Positions 21,291 to 32,702 of a DNA stretch of 64,000 nucleotides are shown here, in pieces (the stretch's first letter is position 1; every line of letters starts with the position of its first letter). The notes beneath the pieces are model-generated. The model saw only the letters and a list, made by a program, of their open reading frames with translations, ran no database searches and was not told the DNA's origin. The stretch is from Talinum fruticosum. Its lineage: Eukaryota > Streptophyta > Magnoliopsida > Caryophyllales > Talinaceae. Location: positions 6,062,501 to 6,126,500 of the forward strand of contig JAITYX010000003.1 of the NCBI GenBank assembly GCA_021018815.1, written 5' to 3'. Position numbers and translations under genes: made by a program.

Positions 21291-22686
21291 CCTTAAAGTC
21301 TAAGGATTCAGTTCTACTTAGAAAAGTAGAAATAGCCTTATCAATAAAACTAAACATCGACCGAGTTGCTCGGTTCGGAAACTAAGCAACTCAAGTATGG
21401 CTTAGACTAAAAGTTTCCTACATATTTTCATATCTTTAAGTCATCTTTTAAACTAGCTTACTTTATAAATTGAATATAAATTACTTGTGTTAATGCCATT
21501 TTTTGCAAGATTTATTAAGTTGAATCTAATTACTTTTACAAACACTTAAATATATCTAATTAACTCTTTGAACCTATTTTTATGACGTTTATTCTTTGAG
21601 TTAAGGTATATATGGAATTTGATCATATTGAATATTGGACTTGAAAAATTCCATTTTAATAGATTAAGGAATTTTAGTCTTTAAATAATTTATTTAGACT
21701 AATCTTTATCTAACCTTGTACCAAATTATTTTATACTTTGAGCACTATTTGTAATTTGTTTTTGCAGGTTTATTCAAGATTACTTAAAGCAAAAACAACG
21801 ACTTCTTTACCTTTCAAGGATTGCGGATAAAAAGCTGAAAATTACGGGCGGACTCGGATTAGATTGTCGGGCCTATTTGTTGTCATTTCTAGTAACTTCT
21901 AGTTTTTGAGTCTAACAGCTGTTTCTACCTTATTTCTCGGATACAAGAACCTGGTAGAATTACTTTTGGAAGGTAGGACCTAACCCGAACGACTAAATCG
22001 CAACCGGTCCTAAAGTTGGGTCCTCACACTATCCGTTGTAACGGCTAGCTGACCTAGTACTTCCAACCCAAGACACAACATCTCTCTTCTGTATAGATTA
22101 TAAATTGAAGCTATGATTCAAGACTTAAAAGATTGTTGGAACCAAGAACTTAGCCCTCTTATTCTCTCTTCTAGCTTATAACTCTTATACATACATTCAC
22201 AACTTTTTTGAGTTGTAAAATCTTGTAAAGAAAAGTCTTGTAATTTCTTCTCTTACTTCAAACACTTTTCTTCAGTTATCCTTTGACTGAGTTGTTAAGG
22301 TTACCTTCAACTCAATTGTCCCAAAGTAGAAAGGGTACCTTAATTTGGAAGTAATACAGCAGATGAGGGAAATTCCGTGCTTGAGAAATAATTGTATTAG
22401 AATTGTTTAAGGGAGCCATTTGGGTAGTCGAGTTAATTGTATTTCAAGATTCAAATAGTGGATTTTGACATAGAGCTAAGATTAGCACTATCCGTGATTT
22501 TTTGCCCTGGGGGATTTCCACGTAAACATACTTGTCTCCTTTAATTTTGCCTGTCTAAGTCGCTCTCGACTCAGTAATTGTTTCTGGGTTCAATTATTTT
22601 TCCGGAACTTTAAAATTTCTGCAAGTTCCTTTCATCATCTGTATTCACCCCCACTAGGGTGATTAGACTATCTAATTAAACATTCA

Positions 22687-22852
22687 AGTTATAACAGGCA
22701 TAACAAAGATAATGATTAAACCTCTATGAAAAAAGTGCATAAGGGTTGAAGCCTATAGGTCCCAAAAACAACTATGTTCAAGGTTGACAAAATGCAAAAA
22801 CGCCTAAAGACTCCCAATTTAGATTTTCAAGTTTCACCCTCTAAATAAGTGA
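22687..22852. other. Flank between E and a gypsy-type LTR, no gene seen
   Basis: Begins with AGTTA (possible target duplication of E, no partner visible). If the LTR at 22873-24576 is a minus-strand 5' LTR, this stretch would be the start of its internal region. No open reading frame of note. Confidence 0.4.
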
Positions 22853-22872
22853 TCTCCTTGTTGGAGTCGGCA
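22853..22872 (-). other. Possible primer binding site of a gypsy element
   Basis: On minus the text reads TGCCGACTCCAACAAGGAGA. This resembles the TGGCGACTCCACTGGGGA-type site common in Tat/Ogre-like plant gypsy elements, with several mismatches. Judged from memory of that motif; low certainty. Confidence 0.35.
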
Positions 22873-24576
22873 CTCGTAGGAATTATGGCCTCTCCCGTAG
22901 GAAAGCTTGCCACGTTTCCTAATGGAAGCATCAACTTGTTCATTTAAGATGAGGTGGGTCTCTTATGAAGTTGATTTTAGAATTAGATTTTGAAATAGGT
23001 TAGATGAAATGTGATTCGAGATTTTAGGAAATTATTTTATTTTTGAAATTGATTTTTATGAAGTCTCAAGATGTTATTTGTTAAGCAAAAGAACTAGAAA
23101 ATAAAAATAAATTATTTTTTCGCAAAACCGCTAGACTAGGCGGTGGAACTACCTAAGCCATGAGCTAAGCTTGGCTATCAACCGAGGCGTGCACTCGCCT
23201 GCCTCGATCGGTAACCTGGATCTACTCATCCGGTCGGGACTTCAGAATCAATCTCGATCATATGATTTAGGTTGACAAAAATGATTCATTTTTTCTAAGT
23301 TTTTTTCTACTATAAATGATTAGAGGCAATTTTTAGAATAAAAACTCAAAATAAAGTAGTCTCCAATGAGTTTGAAGAAATGAAAACTAATAAAATTAAA
23401 AGAAATACTTTTCTAAATTCAACATAAAAGAAACTAAAATCGGAAAAACTTTTTAGAAAGGATTCCATTTGTCGGACCAATGATCTAGTGTTTAAGGGGT
23501 GATGGTACAAAATAAGAACGATTACTCGTCCGTCGCCAGACGACCTCTACAAATCAAAATTTTGAGTTAAAATTACATTAAATAAAATAAGTAACGGACA
23601 TGTAAAGTACAAAAACTAAACAATCAAACTAAGCTTAAATACAATAAAGAAAAGTAATGAACGAAAGTAATAAACAAAGCAATAAAAGCAATAAATAAAT
23701 AAAAAATTAGATTGGAAGGGGAGGAAAGTAAAGCGCTACAATTTTAGTTCACAATACGGAAATTGGTAAATGAGAGAATTAAAAGAAATCTATAAACACA
23801 AACTCAAAGAATCGGAGAACCGCCCTCAGATTGACCAACTTGCCAAACTTGGGCCACAAACAAACTTCGGCAACATAACGCTCGGGCAACGGTGCAAAAG
23901 AAGTGAAAAAGAGGCTTTTGAGTGAGATTAGAAGTAGGATTTTAAGTAAAGTTAGTGAAAGTGTAGCGAAGAGAGCGTGGAAGAGAGTGAGGGAGCGAGG
24001 ATTTTAGCAAATAGTTGTTATTCGGCTAAAAATGGGGTCAAATAAGTAGTGGGGAACCCCTCTATTTATTGCAAATGTTAGAGTTTAAAGTAACCTTAAA
24101 ATTGCTTCCAACTATCGAGTTCTTATTGAACTGGGCCCGAAATTACCAAAAATGGATTAAAGAAAAATCGGACATTTGCTTAGGACAAAACAACACCATT
24201 TTAAGAGTCCTGAAACTGGAGTTAGTCACAACGTCATTGTATGGATGTTTGGAAGCATGTGTTGCATTTGGCCACTAAAATAGGTAAAACATTATGTTTG
24301 AGCAGACTTAGGGACTGGCTCCGATTAAGCTCTTGGTATGGGAGTCCGAACCTATCATGGGTCCGGCGAGAAAGTGGTTTGCTATCCAAGCACAAAACTA
24401 GAAAAGAGAAAATAGGTTGTTTTGTGGTGCTGAATGGTTTTGTGGTCTATTGGCTTCCATCATGCTGTTTTCAGTTAGATCATGACCCGTTTTCATATGA
24501 GGCTGAGATTTCATCATCGAGCTAACAAAAATAACAAAAATAAAAAGATAAGCATGACACGTTTTTGGTGTCTACA
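22873..24576 (-). repeat. Ty3/gypsy-type LTR, probable
   Basis: On minus it starts TGTAGACACCAAAAACGTGTC at 24576, a start common among plant gypsy LTRs. It has a TATA-like AATAAATAG at about 24062-24070 and ends near 22873 beside the possible primer site. The expected CA end is not clean. ORFs inside it (24069-24525) have no family features and I take them as chance. Also present: a purine-rich stretch 23640-23740 and AT-rich text. No second LTR is seen. Confidence 0.45.
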
Positions 24577-24751
24577 ACCCCAAGACCCATGGTCATAATA
24601 AGAAGCAAAAAGAAGAAATGTAGGCATATTTGAAGATTAATCATACGACTTATATTCTTGTCAACAACATGAAAAGGGAACAAAACTCACTCGAGGTATA
24701 AACGTTAGAACATCCTAGGATTAATGGAGCTGACGAGTTAGAGAAAATGAA
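24577..24751. other. Short unassigned stretch
   Basis: No gene or clear repeat recognised between the gypsy-type LTR and the truncated LTR K. Confidence 0.6.
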
Positions 24752-26027
24752 AAATCCACTATTTTGAATCCACAAAATATAAGGATTGATTCTACCGAAT
24801 TGCTCCCTTAAACAATTCCTTACAATGTTTTCCTAAAATCAAAGTTCCCTTATCCGAACTATTACTTCCCGACTAAGGTAGCGTTTTCAATCGGGGACAA
24901 CTGAGCTGAGTTAACCTTTATACCTCAGTCAAGGGACCTTAATTAGAAAATAAGAAGAGAATTTAATTGATTACAAGACTTTCTATACAACTTAGAAATA
25001 TTAAATACGGACTTGGAGTTGTAAATAGAAGATTGAGTAAGAACAATAAATTCAGTTCAAGCAATGTGTTCAACAATCTATCCAGAAATCTTCTAGTCTT
25101 GTGAAGTGGCTTATATTCATATCTAACCAGGCAGAGTGGCCGTTGAGTATTGGTTCCGGACGAAGTCTTCACTAGCCATTGTAACGGCTTTTCCGAGTCA
25201 CTCGGAAAAGATCCGTTGGGATGTGAACGTAGTGTAATGGCTCTTGGCTCCAAAAGATGGTCCAATCACTTGGTGGTGACTGAAAGTTGTGGTGGAAACA
25301 ACGGTTAAGCCTAGAGTTGGAGTTTTCCAATTTTGGAAACAAACAACCCCGAAACGGTGTCCGAGCCATGTCCAGCGAGTAGCTAAAACTTGTCTATCGG
25401 TGATTAACGGCTAGAAGCCTCGTGGCTTTTGTACTTCAAAAGTAAGTTAGCCTCGTTTAAATAGCCTACAAAAGCAAACCACATTGGTTCTCAAAGTATA
25501 AAATACTTTAGTCTAAGATTAAGCATAGATAATAATTAAATCAGAAAAATTAAATGCTTAATTATCTTTGGCCTAAAAGAATGGAATTTTCCGAGTCTAA
25601 TATTCAATATACTCAAATATCATCTTAGTCAATCCTAAGAATGATCAAGTGGAGAGAGTAAAATATCATAGTATAGCAACTTCATCTGGTCAAATAATTC
25701 TCAAGGAAATAAAATGACTTAGAAAAAGGAATTAACGTTGTAATTCTCTTTGCATTAAAATACACGATCGATGCTCGGAATAAGAGTGTTAGAGAAATTA
25801 TTTGAGCATGCGATAGTTCCGAGTGATGTCCGAATGACTCGGAAACATCGAGTGTAGGACATATGCAATAAGACGCTTTATGAGTCAATCGTAACATAAT
25901 GAAAACTTAGACACGAGTTTCTATGGTGCTTAGATTGACTTGGAATCAAAACTTGGGAGAGATAGGACTTATACCTGAGTCTTCATGTAATACTCAGAAT
26001 CACTTAGAGTTAAAACCTGAGTCTTCA
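24752..26027 (-). repeat. Element K: truncated Sirevirus LTR
   Basis: Minus-strand LTR with its start (TGAAGACTCAGG) at 26027 and its last roughly 250 bp (U5 end) missing at 24752, where it breaks at AAATCCACTATTTTG. Palindrome TTCCGAGTCACTCGGAA at 25191-25207. The TATA position reads TTATATTCATATC, so the box is lost. It shares the CTAGTGAAGACTTCG wording with scrap H (49452-49621), so K and H are one subfamily. No polypurine tract follows at 26028, so this is a 5' or solo LTR. Confidence 0.8.
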
Positions 26028-26030
26028 ATG

Positions 26031-26312
26031 GAGAGACTTTAAACCTTTTTTTTTCCCTTAAATCCTTAATTTTCTTAAAAGCTTCCTATCTATTAATGTC
26101 CACAATTTCATCCGTCTTCACAAGCTCATCCTTTTCTTGGGTAATTCTCATCACTTGTTCAAAATAAGGTTAATGCCCATTTTGAACAAGTGACAAGAAT
26201 CATCCAAGAACAGGATGAGCTTGTGAAGACCAACAAAATTCTGGACATGAAGAGAGTGGAAATTTTGAAGCAAATTGAGGATTTAAGGAAAAGAAAAGGT
26301 TTAAAGTCTCTC
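26031..26312. repeat. Long hairpin: 135-bp inverted repeat with 13-bp spacer
   Basis: Left arm 26031-26165 starts GAGAGACTTTAAACC and ends CACTTGTTCAAAAT. Right arm 26179-26312 is its reverse complement (ATTTTGAACAAGTGA...AAAGTCTCTC) with scattered mismatches, roughly 80 % identity by eye. The spacer is 26166-26178. The right arm on plus reads FEQVTRIIQEQDELVKTNKI and on to KQIEDLRKRK, a coiled-coil-like peptide. The left arm reads a close version on minus with one stop. So a coding piece was duplicated in inverted orientation. Source protein unknown. It begins 3 bp after LTR K. Confidence 0.85.
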
Positions 26313-26479
26313 AATTTTTTCAATAAAACATACAATCAAAGTGAATACATGAAAGCATCTAAATAAGGCAACTAAGTACTACTACATAAACAATCTCTTA
26401 TGTCACCAATGAGTGAAGGCTAGAAAAGAAGCATTTAAATTTATCAAAGCATATAAATACATAAAAACTAGCATGCACT

Positions 26480-27830
26480 TGTCTATGGAACTCCTATTCT
26501 CCATCAAAATCTTCAAGCACTCGCTAAGGGTGGACGTACCATTTTCCATCTTCACTTCTTCACTTAATATAAGTTCCTTTTACGACCTTTGAGATTATTG
26601 AAAAAGAAGGTGGGAAGCACATCTCAAGTTGGCACAATGTAACTATAACGCCGCTCTCAAGATCATCCAATTTTCCAAATCCACTACTTTACTACAAATG
26701 ACATTTAAGAAAAAGCAAAGTCTTGTAAACAAATGGCTAACATGTTTCGGCATCACCGGTCGGATAGCCACCAGTAGCAATTATTGTATCAAAGCATGAC
26801 AATCATGAGATTTTGAACCAACTAGTATATAGTTAGACATTAAAAATAGTCTAATGATGTTTAAATGATATCTCCGTGGCATGCTTGAGTGTCTTTAAGG
26901 TCTCACACAAACGATTATTTTGGCTTCTACTAACGGTGTAGTGCAGCTGGAGGCAAAAATGTTTTCTTCCCCTTCGGTTGTGGTGCTAATTCCTCACATG
27001 TTCCTATTTTACGTAAGTCGAGGCTTTCTTTATCTCCGTCCTTGGTCTTTTGCGATATGTTCAAAAGAGTGCCAATGAGACTTTCACAAATGTTTTTTTC
27101 CTATGTGCATCACATCAAGACTATATCTCACATACAATCTTTCAAATATGGAAGATAAAAAAATATTGATATCTTTTTCCACACATTCCTTTCGGATTGA
27201 TGTTGATATGGCTCTTCAAACACCACATCAATATCCTTGACATGTTCATAAATTTGTTGTCCTATTAAAGAAGTTAGAGTAGAATCCATCTTCATTTCAC
27301 CATTGAACACCTTCTTTTTCTTATGATAGTGATGAGACAAAGGACGAAACTTTCAATGTCCGAGATACGTAGTCTTCTTTCCGATTTGAAGTTGACAAGA
27401 GGATGTACTTTCTCCACAAATGGGGCATTCCTTATGGCCTTTGATAATGTAGCTACACAAGTTTCACGTATACGGAGAATTTGTTTATTGTTGTGAAAAT
27501 CGTAGCTCAAAACCTAAATTACTCTTAACTGTATGCATCAAAAATCGAAACACCTTTGTCCCACAAGACTTGTAAATCTTCAATAAAAGGCACCAAATAC
27601 ACATCTATATCATTTTCTAGTTGTTTAGGGCCAAATATCAGCATTAACATCATAATGTACTTGCGCTTCATACACAATGAGGATAGTAGGTTGTAGACAA
27701 CCAATATAACTAGGCAAGTGTTATATCTTCTACTGAGGTCACCATGCGGATAGATTTCACCGCCTCATTATTTTAGGGTGTTTTCCAAGTATACAAGTTA
27801 AGGATCCTTTCCTCTTTAATCATTTCCACC
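26480..27830 (-). pseudogene. CACTA (En/Spm) TNP2-type transposase, broken
   Basis: Minus-strand remnant of the TNP2 transposase that cuts and moves CACTA elements. Read in order with frame changes: GPKQLENDIDVYLVPFIEDL near 27650-27590; SYDFHNNKQ near 27500; PFVEKVHPLVNF near 27415; KKKKVFNGEM near 27320; WKKISIFFYLPYLKDC near 27180-27130; DVMHI and SLIGTL-like text near 27110-27070. Further on come KTFLPPAA-like text near 26960, LKTLK near 26910, and a C-terminal LDDLES..VTLCQLEMCFPPSFS block near 26670-26610. These follow the family order. Many stops. The rest of TNP2 and any TNPA gene are not recognised. Confidence 0.75.
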
Positions 27831-28544
27831 CCTTCATTTTTTACAATGTTTCTTCTCTTTTATCATTTCTAGTGAAAATGAGTTCGATACATCTGTCTCG
27901 GATGACTTTGAGAGGCTTTGCCCTCACTTTGAAAGATGGTTGCGGAGGAGACTATTCGTAAGAATTAGTGGCTAGATAATGCCAAGGGGTTGTTCTATGG
28001 CCATATCATTCAAGACACCTTCAACTTTTCGATGATTAACTCGATGAAGGCTGATGAGAGTGTGTTGTTGAGTATTCCGATTGGGCTTTCTTTGAGGCAT
28101 GGCTAGATTGCAATCGAGATGAGCTTATTGCCATCGAAGACAGAGCCTAAATTTTGTGAACTCCGATGTGGCCAGTGGAGGCAGCACTTCAACCGTAGGT
28201 TCATCACTATATATTCCGTGCATAGCGCTGCCTAAAGAGAAAAGCGGAGCTAGCGAGATGGTATGGTGATTTAGCTTCATGCACTCTAGCTCACAAGAAG
28301 AACACACCTCAAGAAAAGAAGTAAAGATATTACCCCAGCCTCTAATTGGCTGATTTAGATGCTTTGATGTACTCTTAGGTCGGGTTCTATTCACTTGTAA
28401 TGTTGTGAATATGAAATTGTTGTTTTATATTTTTATTAAACAAACATTAAATCTTTATTTGCCTCTTCTATCATTGCCACTTCCTCGGAAGATATAAAGG
28501 GTATGACTTTAAAATATTTTAGAATAAACCTATTTATATTGTTC
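27831..28544. other. CACTA interior, no gene recognised
   Basis: Between the transposase trace and the subterminal repeats. An 89-codon minus frame at 28125-28394 has no family features. Plus-strand text SVSDDFERLCPHFERW (about 27890-27940) is suggestive of coding origin, but I cannot name it. Confidence 0.5.
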
Positions 28545-28760
28545 TTATAAAGAACCATAGTAATAAGTCAAGTTATCCCAGCGAGTCCGGAGATGGTTTA
28601 AATTTTTTAGACCAATGGACTTATTACTACTGGTTCTTATATAGAATCATAATAGAAAGTCATACCTACTACTACGGTTCTTAGATAGAACCGTAGTAAT
28701 AGGTTCATCCTTGACTTTTTACCACGATTCTTCCTAGGAACTGCGGTTGAACGTCGGTTT
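28545..28760. repeat. CACTA subterminal repeats
   Basis: Repeated GAACCATAGTAATAAG / GGTTCTTATATAGAATCATAATAG / GGTTCTTAGATAGAACCGTAG words in direct and inverted orientation, with a perfect small inverted repeat GGTTCT..AGAACC near 28683-28700. Confidence 0.65.
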
Positions 28761-28929
28761 TTTTCAAGATTTTTACAAAAATATCATCGACTCGATTTTT
28801 TTACTATGGTTTTTTATAATCATTGTAAAAGACCCATAATTAAAAGTCATTCCCGTAGTAGTTTGATAATTCCCTTATAGTAGTGTTAAATACTAAAAAA
28901 TGTGGGATATATGGCTAAAGACATGTCCT

Positions 28930-29100
28930 TAGACCATAGCCCATGTTTAGTGAAAGAATCATAGAACATTATATCAATTTAACTACCTATATCCACCAAT
29001 ACTCTGTCAATCTCATAGTTATCCACCTGCAATTTGGTGACTATAATATTGGAGCATCATGAGTGTGGTGGAGTGGTCTTGATTCTTCAAAGACTATATT
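28930..29100 (-). pseudogene. Ty3/gypsy aspartic protease trace
   Basis: Minus reading with one frameshift gives HDAP, then VTKLQVDNYEIDRVLVDIGS and IDIMFYDSFTKHGL. This has the gypsy retropepsin pattern (RVLVDTGSSADIMFY), with DIGS where the active site DTGS stands. Neighbouring sequence to about 29400 may be the rest of the same gypsy relic, but I cannot read it. Confidence 0.55.
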
Positions 29101-31097
29101 AAGATAGTGGGTAAGTAGAGACCTAGTTTACTTGGTTGATTCATAACATTCTCAGTCCTCTAACCTAGGTTAGTTGGTAGATCTTCCATTTGTCCTTTTG
29201 TTAGGTTATTTGTCTAAATCTACCTTAGGCGTAGCTAAAACTACCCTAATAGAAGTTTAATTCTATTGCCACTATGGATTTTGTATCAGTTCCTTCTTCA
29301 TCTATGGCCCTCATCGTATGTAGGCACATATTTTTGAGACCTTGTCCTTCCTCTATCACTTCATATTCTAGGGTGGAAGATCTCTAAGTACTGTTGGAAA
29401 TAATAAGAACAATCACAACATATTAGGAAAGATCTTACTTGAATCCGAGAAGGAAAGATGACACGAGAAAGACCGATACACCATGGCATGGTGAGAACCA
29501 CTGTCCTAAAAGTAATTTCGCTTAAGTATGGGTGCAAACTCTTTGATGGTGATCACTCCCTGAGATTACATAGTTGTGGAAAATCTTGTGCGCTCTTGAT
29601 TACCTAGATAGAGTTAAATGACCATTCCTAAACCAATTTAACAAAGAAGAGAGAAAAAGAATTTTCTGTGTATGTAAAGCTGGAGAATTAGAATCCCTTT
29701 AATAGCAGTAAAACAATAGTTAAATCCTATGTTGGGAAACAATACTTTGATTAACGAATAATCAATTTTTGGAAGAGGGAAAATTAGCTTCGTAAAACAT
29801 TACGAGTTTCATAGAAAGAATAAGCACCCGACTTACTCAAACTACCTGTTAACAAGGTCTTTAGAATTGAGATTCTATTTAGAATTGATTGGGGGTGGTT
29901 AGGATCAGAATCATATAATGGAATCGAGGATCGTAAAATTCTAATTTTTGTTTGTAATAGTGAATTTTTTATAAGAATAAAAATCTTAGCAAACATTTAT
30001 AAGGATTTATAAAAATCAAATTTAACTATACGTTGTGAAAGATTTTGTTTCAAAATAATAATTTAGTGATGAATTCTTGAATAAAATTATGTGCTAGCAA
30101 TTTATAAAATTAATTTAAAATTATGGATTGGATCGTAGGATCTTAGAATCGTTTTACGATCCTACCACATATTTTTGAACTAAATTAGGATTGTAAGATT
30201 CTAAGGGTAGTTTGATCGATGGAGGATTTTTGAATCATAGAATCATCATAAGATCCGGATTGGGAACTTAATAAACATGTTATTAGGAAGAATTTCCGAG
30301 ACAAAACAAAAAGTTTTCGGTAAAAGATTAAGAACCCAACCTACTAGTTGTTAAGAACAGTTTCCGAGACAAAAAAATTAGTTTTCAATAAAAAGATTAT
30401 AAGAACCCTCGCCCGACTTGCCCGACCGGACGGACAGCAGCTTGCGCGCGTGTGTGGTATACCATACCCGCCCATGGTTTTTTCTATAAAAAGACTTGGA
30501 CAACCCGAAGTATACAAATTGGGTAAACCCATTCAAACTTTCTACCTAGGAATATATTCTCTCTCCAACCAATGTCTCCAACAGGGATACAAACACCTTT
30601 TAAAAGTTTTCCAATAAGTACCTCATATAGAGGTCAAGAAACACCTCTTTCATAGGAGGTCTACAAATCCTTGCCTCATTGATAGGTGTTGGAAAGGGAA
30701 ATTATAAGTTACTCGCAAGTCATATATATGTTTTATCTTGGAGTTGAGCCAAGGCTTCCTGGACCTATGTTTGGACTAACTACATCTTCTATCCCTATAA
30801 GTCCTCTTATGATTTAAGCATATAAGGCCAAGAAGAAGTATTATCATTAGAAGTAAATCTCCACAATGACCTCTGGATAGTTATGAGATAGTTAATCCGT
30901 TGCATTGAAAACTTTGGTTTCTTTTACATTATGATTTTCCTTCGTAGGTTTCTTTTGTGACACGATGCTTAGCTAAAGGTCTCCACATACAACGCCAAAT
31001 GTTTCAGCTTAAGTCCCTAACCAAGATGCTTTAATGGATCTTGAGAAGCTTTCACCGATATGGTTAGAAACTTGCAACGAAACTTTATGCAAAAGGG
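29101..31097. other. Unassigned AT-rich stretch
   Basis: No gene, LTR or transposon end recognised. The only structure I see is the tandem pair at 30282-30408. ORFs at 29784-29996 and 30344-30617 lack any family pattern and are probably chance. Confidence 0.5.
30282..30408. repeat. Imperfect tandem pair, about 57 bp each
   Basis: 30282-30337 and 30350-30408 share TTTCCGAGACAAAA, AGTTTTC, AAAAGATTA and AAGAACCC in the same order with small indels. Confidence 0.7.
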
Positions 31098-31618
31098 TGT
31101 TGGGTATGTGAAGCCTAATGGAAGTTTTGGGTTTTGAGAAATTGTAGTTCAAGGTTTAGAATAGCTTGAACGACCCAAGGGATAAGAGGAATGGTTGTTT
31201 TGTATGGCCCGAAAAGTAAAGCAACAACCGAGTGGCCAACATGAGCTGGCAGTGTCTGCCGACACGGGTTGTGTTAGTCGACATGGGGTGCCTGTGTCCG
31301 CCGACATGACCGTGTTGGTTGTTAGCTTTCTTGTTTGCGGTTGTTTCTTCCCTGTTTGCTCTGTTTAATGAGTGTTAATGCTCCCTAATAGCTATAAATC
31401 AGTGTATTGGCCTCCATTATTGTATATAGCAAATTTACAAGGTGTCGAGCTTGTATTTAGCTTGAGAGAAAAGTCCTCATAAAGCAACTCAAATCTAGTG
31501 CACCGGTTTGTGGTTTTTTCCCAGCTTTAGGTTTTTTTCCACGTTAGAAATCTTGTGTCCCATTTTGTTTATTCCTTGTTCTTATTTTGTTTATTTGAGT
31601 GAGCTCCCAATCCTAACA
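31098..31618 (+). repeat. Copia LTR, Tork-like, 521 bp
   Basis: TGTTGGGTATGTG...CCAATCCTAACA; the ends TGTTGGG and CCTAACA are nearly inverted. A tRNA-Met-type primer site and a Gag start follow, which fixes the orientation. TATA-like CTATAAATC at about 31392. No matching second LTR in the window. Unlike the Sirevirus LTRs in sequence and length. Confidence 0.75.
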
Positions 31619-31632
31619 AGTGCTATCGGAGC
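31619..31632 (+). other. Primer binding site of the Tork-like copia
   Basis: AGTGCTATCGGAGC directly after the LTR; it differs from the tRNA-iMet site TGGTATCAGAGC at two positions. Confidence 0.7.
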
Positions 31633-31660
31633 GTGGTGAGTTTGAGAGTTAACAACCAAC

Positions 31661-31699
31661 ATGGACAGCGGAAAGATAAAAATTGAGAGGTTCGATGGA
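31661..31699 (+). pseudogene. gag: Start of a copia gag, truncated after 13 codons
   Basis: ATG at 31661 reads MDSGKIKIERFDG, the usual copia Gag opening (..KIEKFDG.N). It is then cut by unrelated sequence at about 31698-31700. The rest of this element is absent from the window. Confidence 0.65.
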
Positions 31700-32700
31700 T
31701 GACGAGTCGCAAGCGCACGAGTATATGGTTGTAGCTAACCAAGATCGATCCCACAAGGACTCAATTCTAGCATTCTACTCAATTGCTAAGCAAATCAAGT
31801 TTTTGGAGTTTGTTATTTCTAAACTAGTTCTAACTATTAAAATCAAGAAAATTAATCTAGACTTAAATCAATGGATAAAAACATCTAGGGATTTTCTTTC
31901 CTAACAATGAGTTTGATTATTTAAACATAATTTGTGCAAATCATTCTTTCAAGTGAATCAAGGATCAATAATCACAAAATTGTACAACTCTTTCGATGCT
32001 TAATAGAATTGCTCTAATTAACCTAACAAACAACTTTCATATACTTTTCAAGTTAATTAAAGTTAAAGATTTCAAATTATCATAGTGATCCCCTAATTTA
32101 CTAATCTTTTAACAAATTTCATAAACTAGGTAGAAAGCTTGGTTGTCGGATTATTCTATTTCACTTTTATGTACATGATAGATTAATCTCTAAACACAAG
32201 TATTCTAGGCCTTCAAAACACTCATGAACATGATAAACACAACCTTTTATTGATCAAAATAAGAATTCAAGTACAAAATATGAAAGCCTAATCAAACTTC
32301 ATTGTTTCGGATTACAAATCCCTAGAAAAACTAAACTACTCACCCATTGTTATTGAAAACTTAATAAAAATAATCCAATACATGGAAATCAAACAGCAAA
32401 TAACAAGACACGAAGAACTAAGATCATAGACTTGAAGTACTCCACTTGAATCTCTCGACTTCGAATGGAATCCCACAACTGCTCGATCTTCTTCTTCGAT
32501 CTTCAAAAATTTGGTTTGATGTGGATGAATGAAAGTAGGATGATGGCAATGGATATGGTGGATGAACTACTAGGTATGGATGCTCAAAAACTAGACAAAA
32601 ATCGGCTTAAATAAGCCATTAAGAGGCAATCAAATGTCAAAACCGTCAAAAATGAAGCGTCTCCGCGAAATTACGGCCAACACGGGTGTGTTTGCCGAAT
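31700..32700 (-). repeat. Probable gypsy LTR piece
   Basis: The left end TGACGAGTCGCAAGCGCACG, then GATCGATCCCACAAGGACTC, has the same layout as the left part of the Athila-like LTR at 39737 (GGGATCGAATCCACGAGG). That wording is common at the 3' side of plant gypsy LTRs read in reverse. AT-rich middle and a CTTCTTCTTCGATCTTC-type stretch near 32480. Right end not found; the F gag fragment begins at about 32703. No coding sequence. Confidence 0.4.
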
Positions 32701-32702
32701 CG

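Larger units (their letters stand above)
20479..22686 (+). repeat. Element E: 3' LTR with an insertion inside
   Basis: Starts TGAAAACTCATATATG after the polypurine tract. It ends CACTAGGGTGATTAG...AACATTCA at 22686. The U5 stem text TTCACCCCCACTAGGGTGATT matches the other LTRs. Without the 658-bp insertion at 20633-21290 its length is about 1550 bp. A TATAAATTG box lies at 22099-22107. Overall clearly diverged from A, C and J. Confidence 0.8.
26480..28885 (-). mobile_element. Decayed CACTA transposon, right end present
   Basis: The right end at 28885 reads CACTACTATAAGGGA on minus, the CACTA terminal motif. TTA (28886-28888) follows as a likely 3-bp target duplication. Just inside, 28545-28760 has several copies of a GAACCGTAGTAATAGG-like word in both directions, as expected for subterminal repeats where transposase binds. 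The transposase remnant reads leftwards from about 27830. I find no matching left end, so the left limit is only that of the transposase trace. Confidence 0.65.

Noticed and set aside
24069..24525. Two overlapping plus-strand ORFs as a possible host gene
   Set aside because: They lie inside a gypsy-type LTR, lack domain patterns, and no exon structure is visible.
26341..26420. TACTACTA text as the missing left CACTA end
   Set aside because: The motif reads AAGTACTACTACA, lacks CACTA and has no subterminal repeats beside it.
28125..28394. 89-codon minus ORF as a possible gene
   Set aside because: Within the CACTA interior, no recognisable family and stops on both sides.
30344..30617. ORFs on both strands in a GC-rich patch
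   Set aside because: Overlap one another on opposite strands and show no family features.
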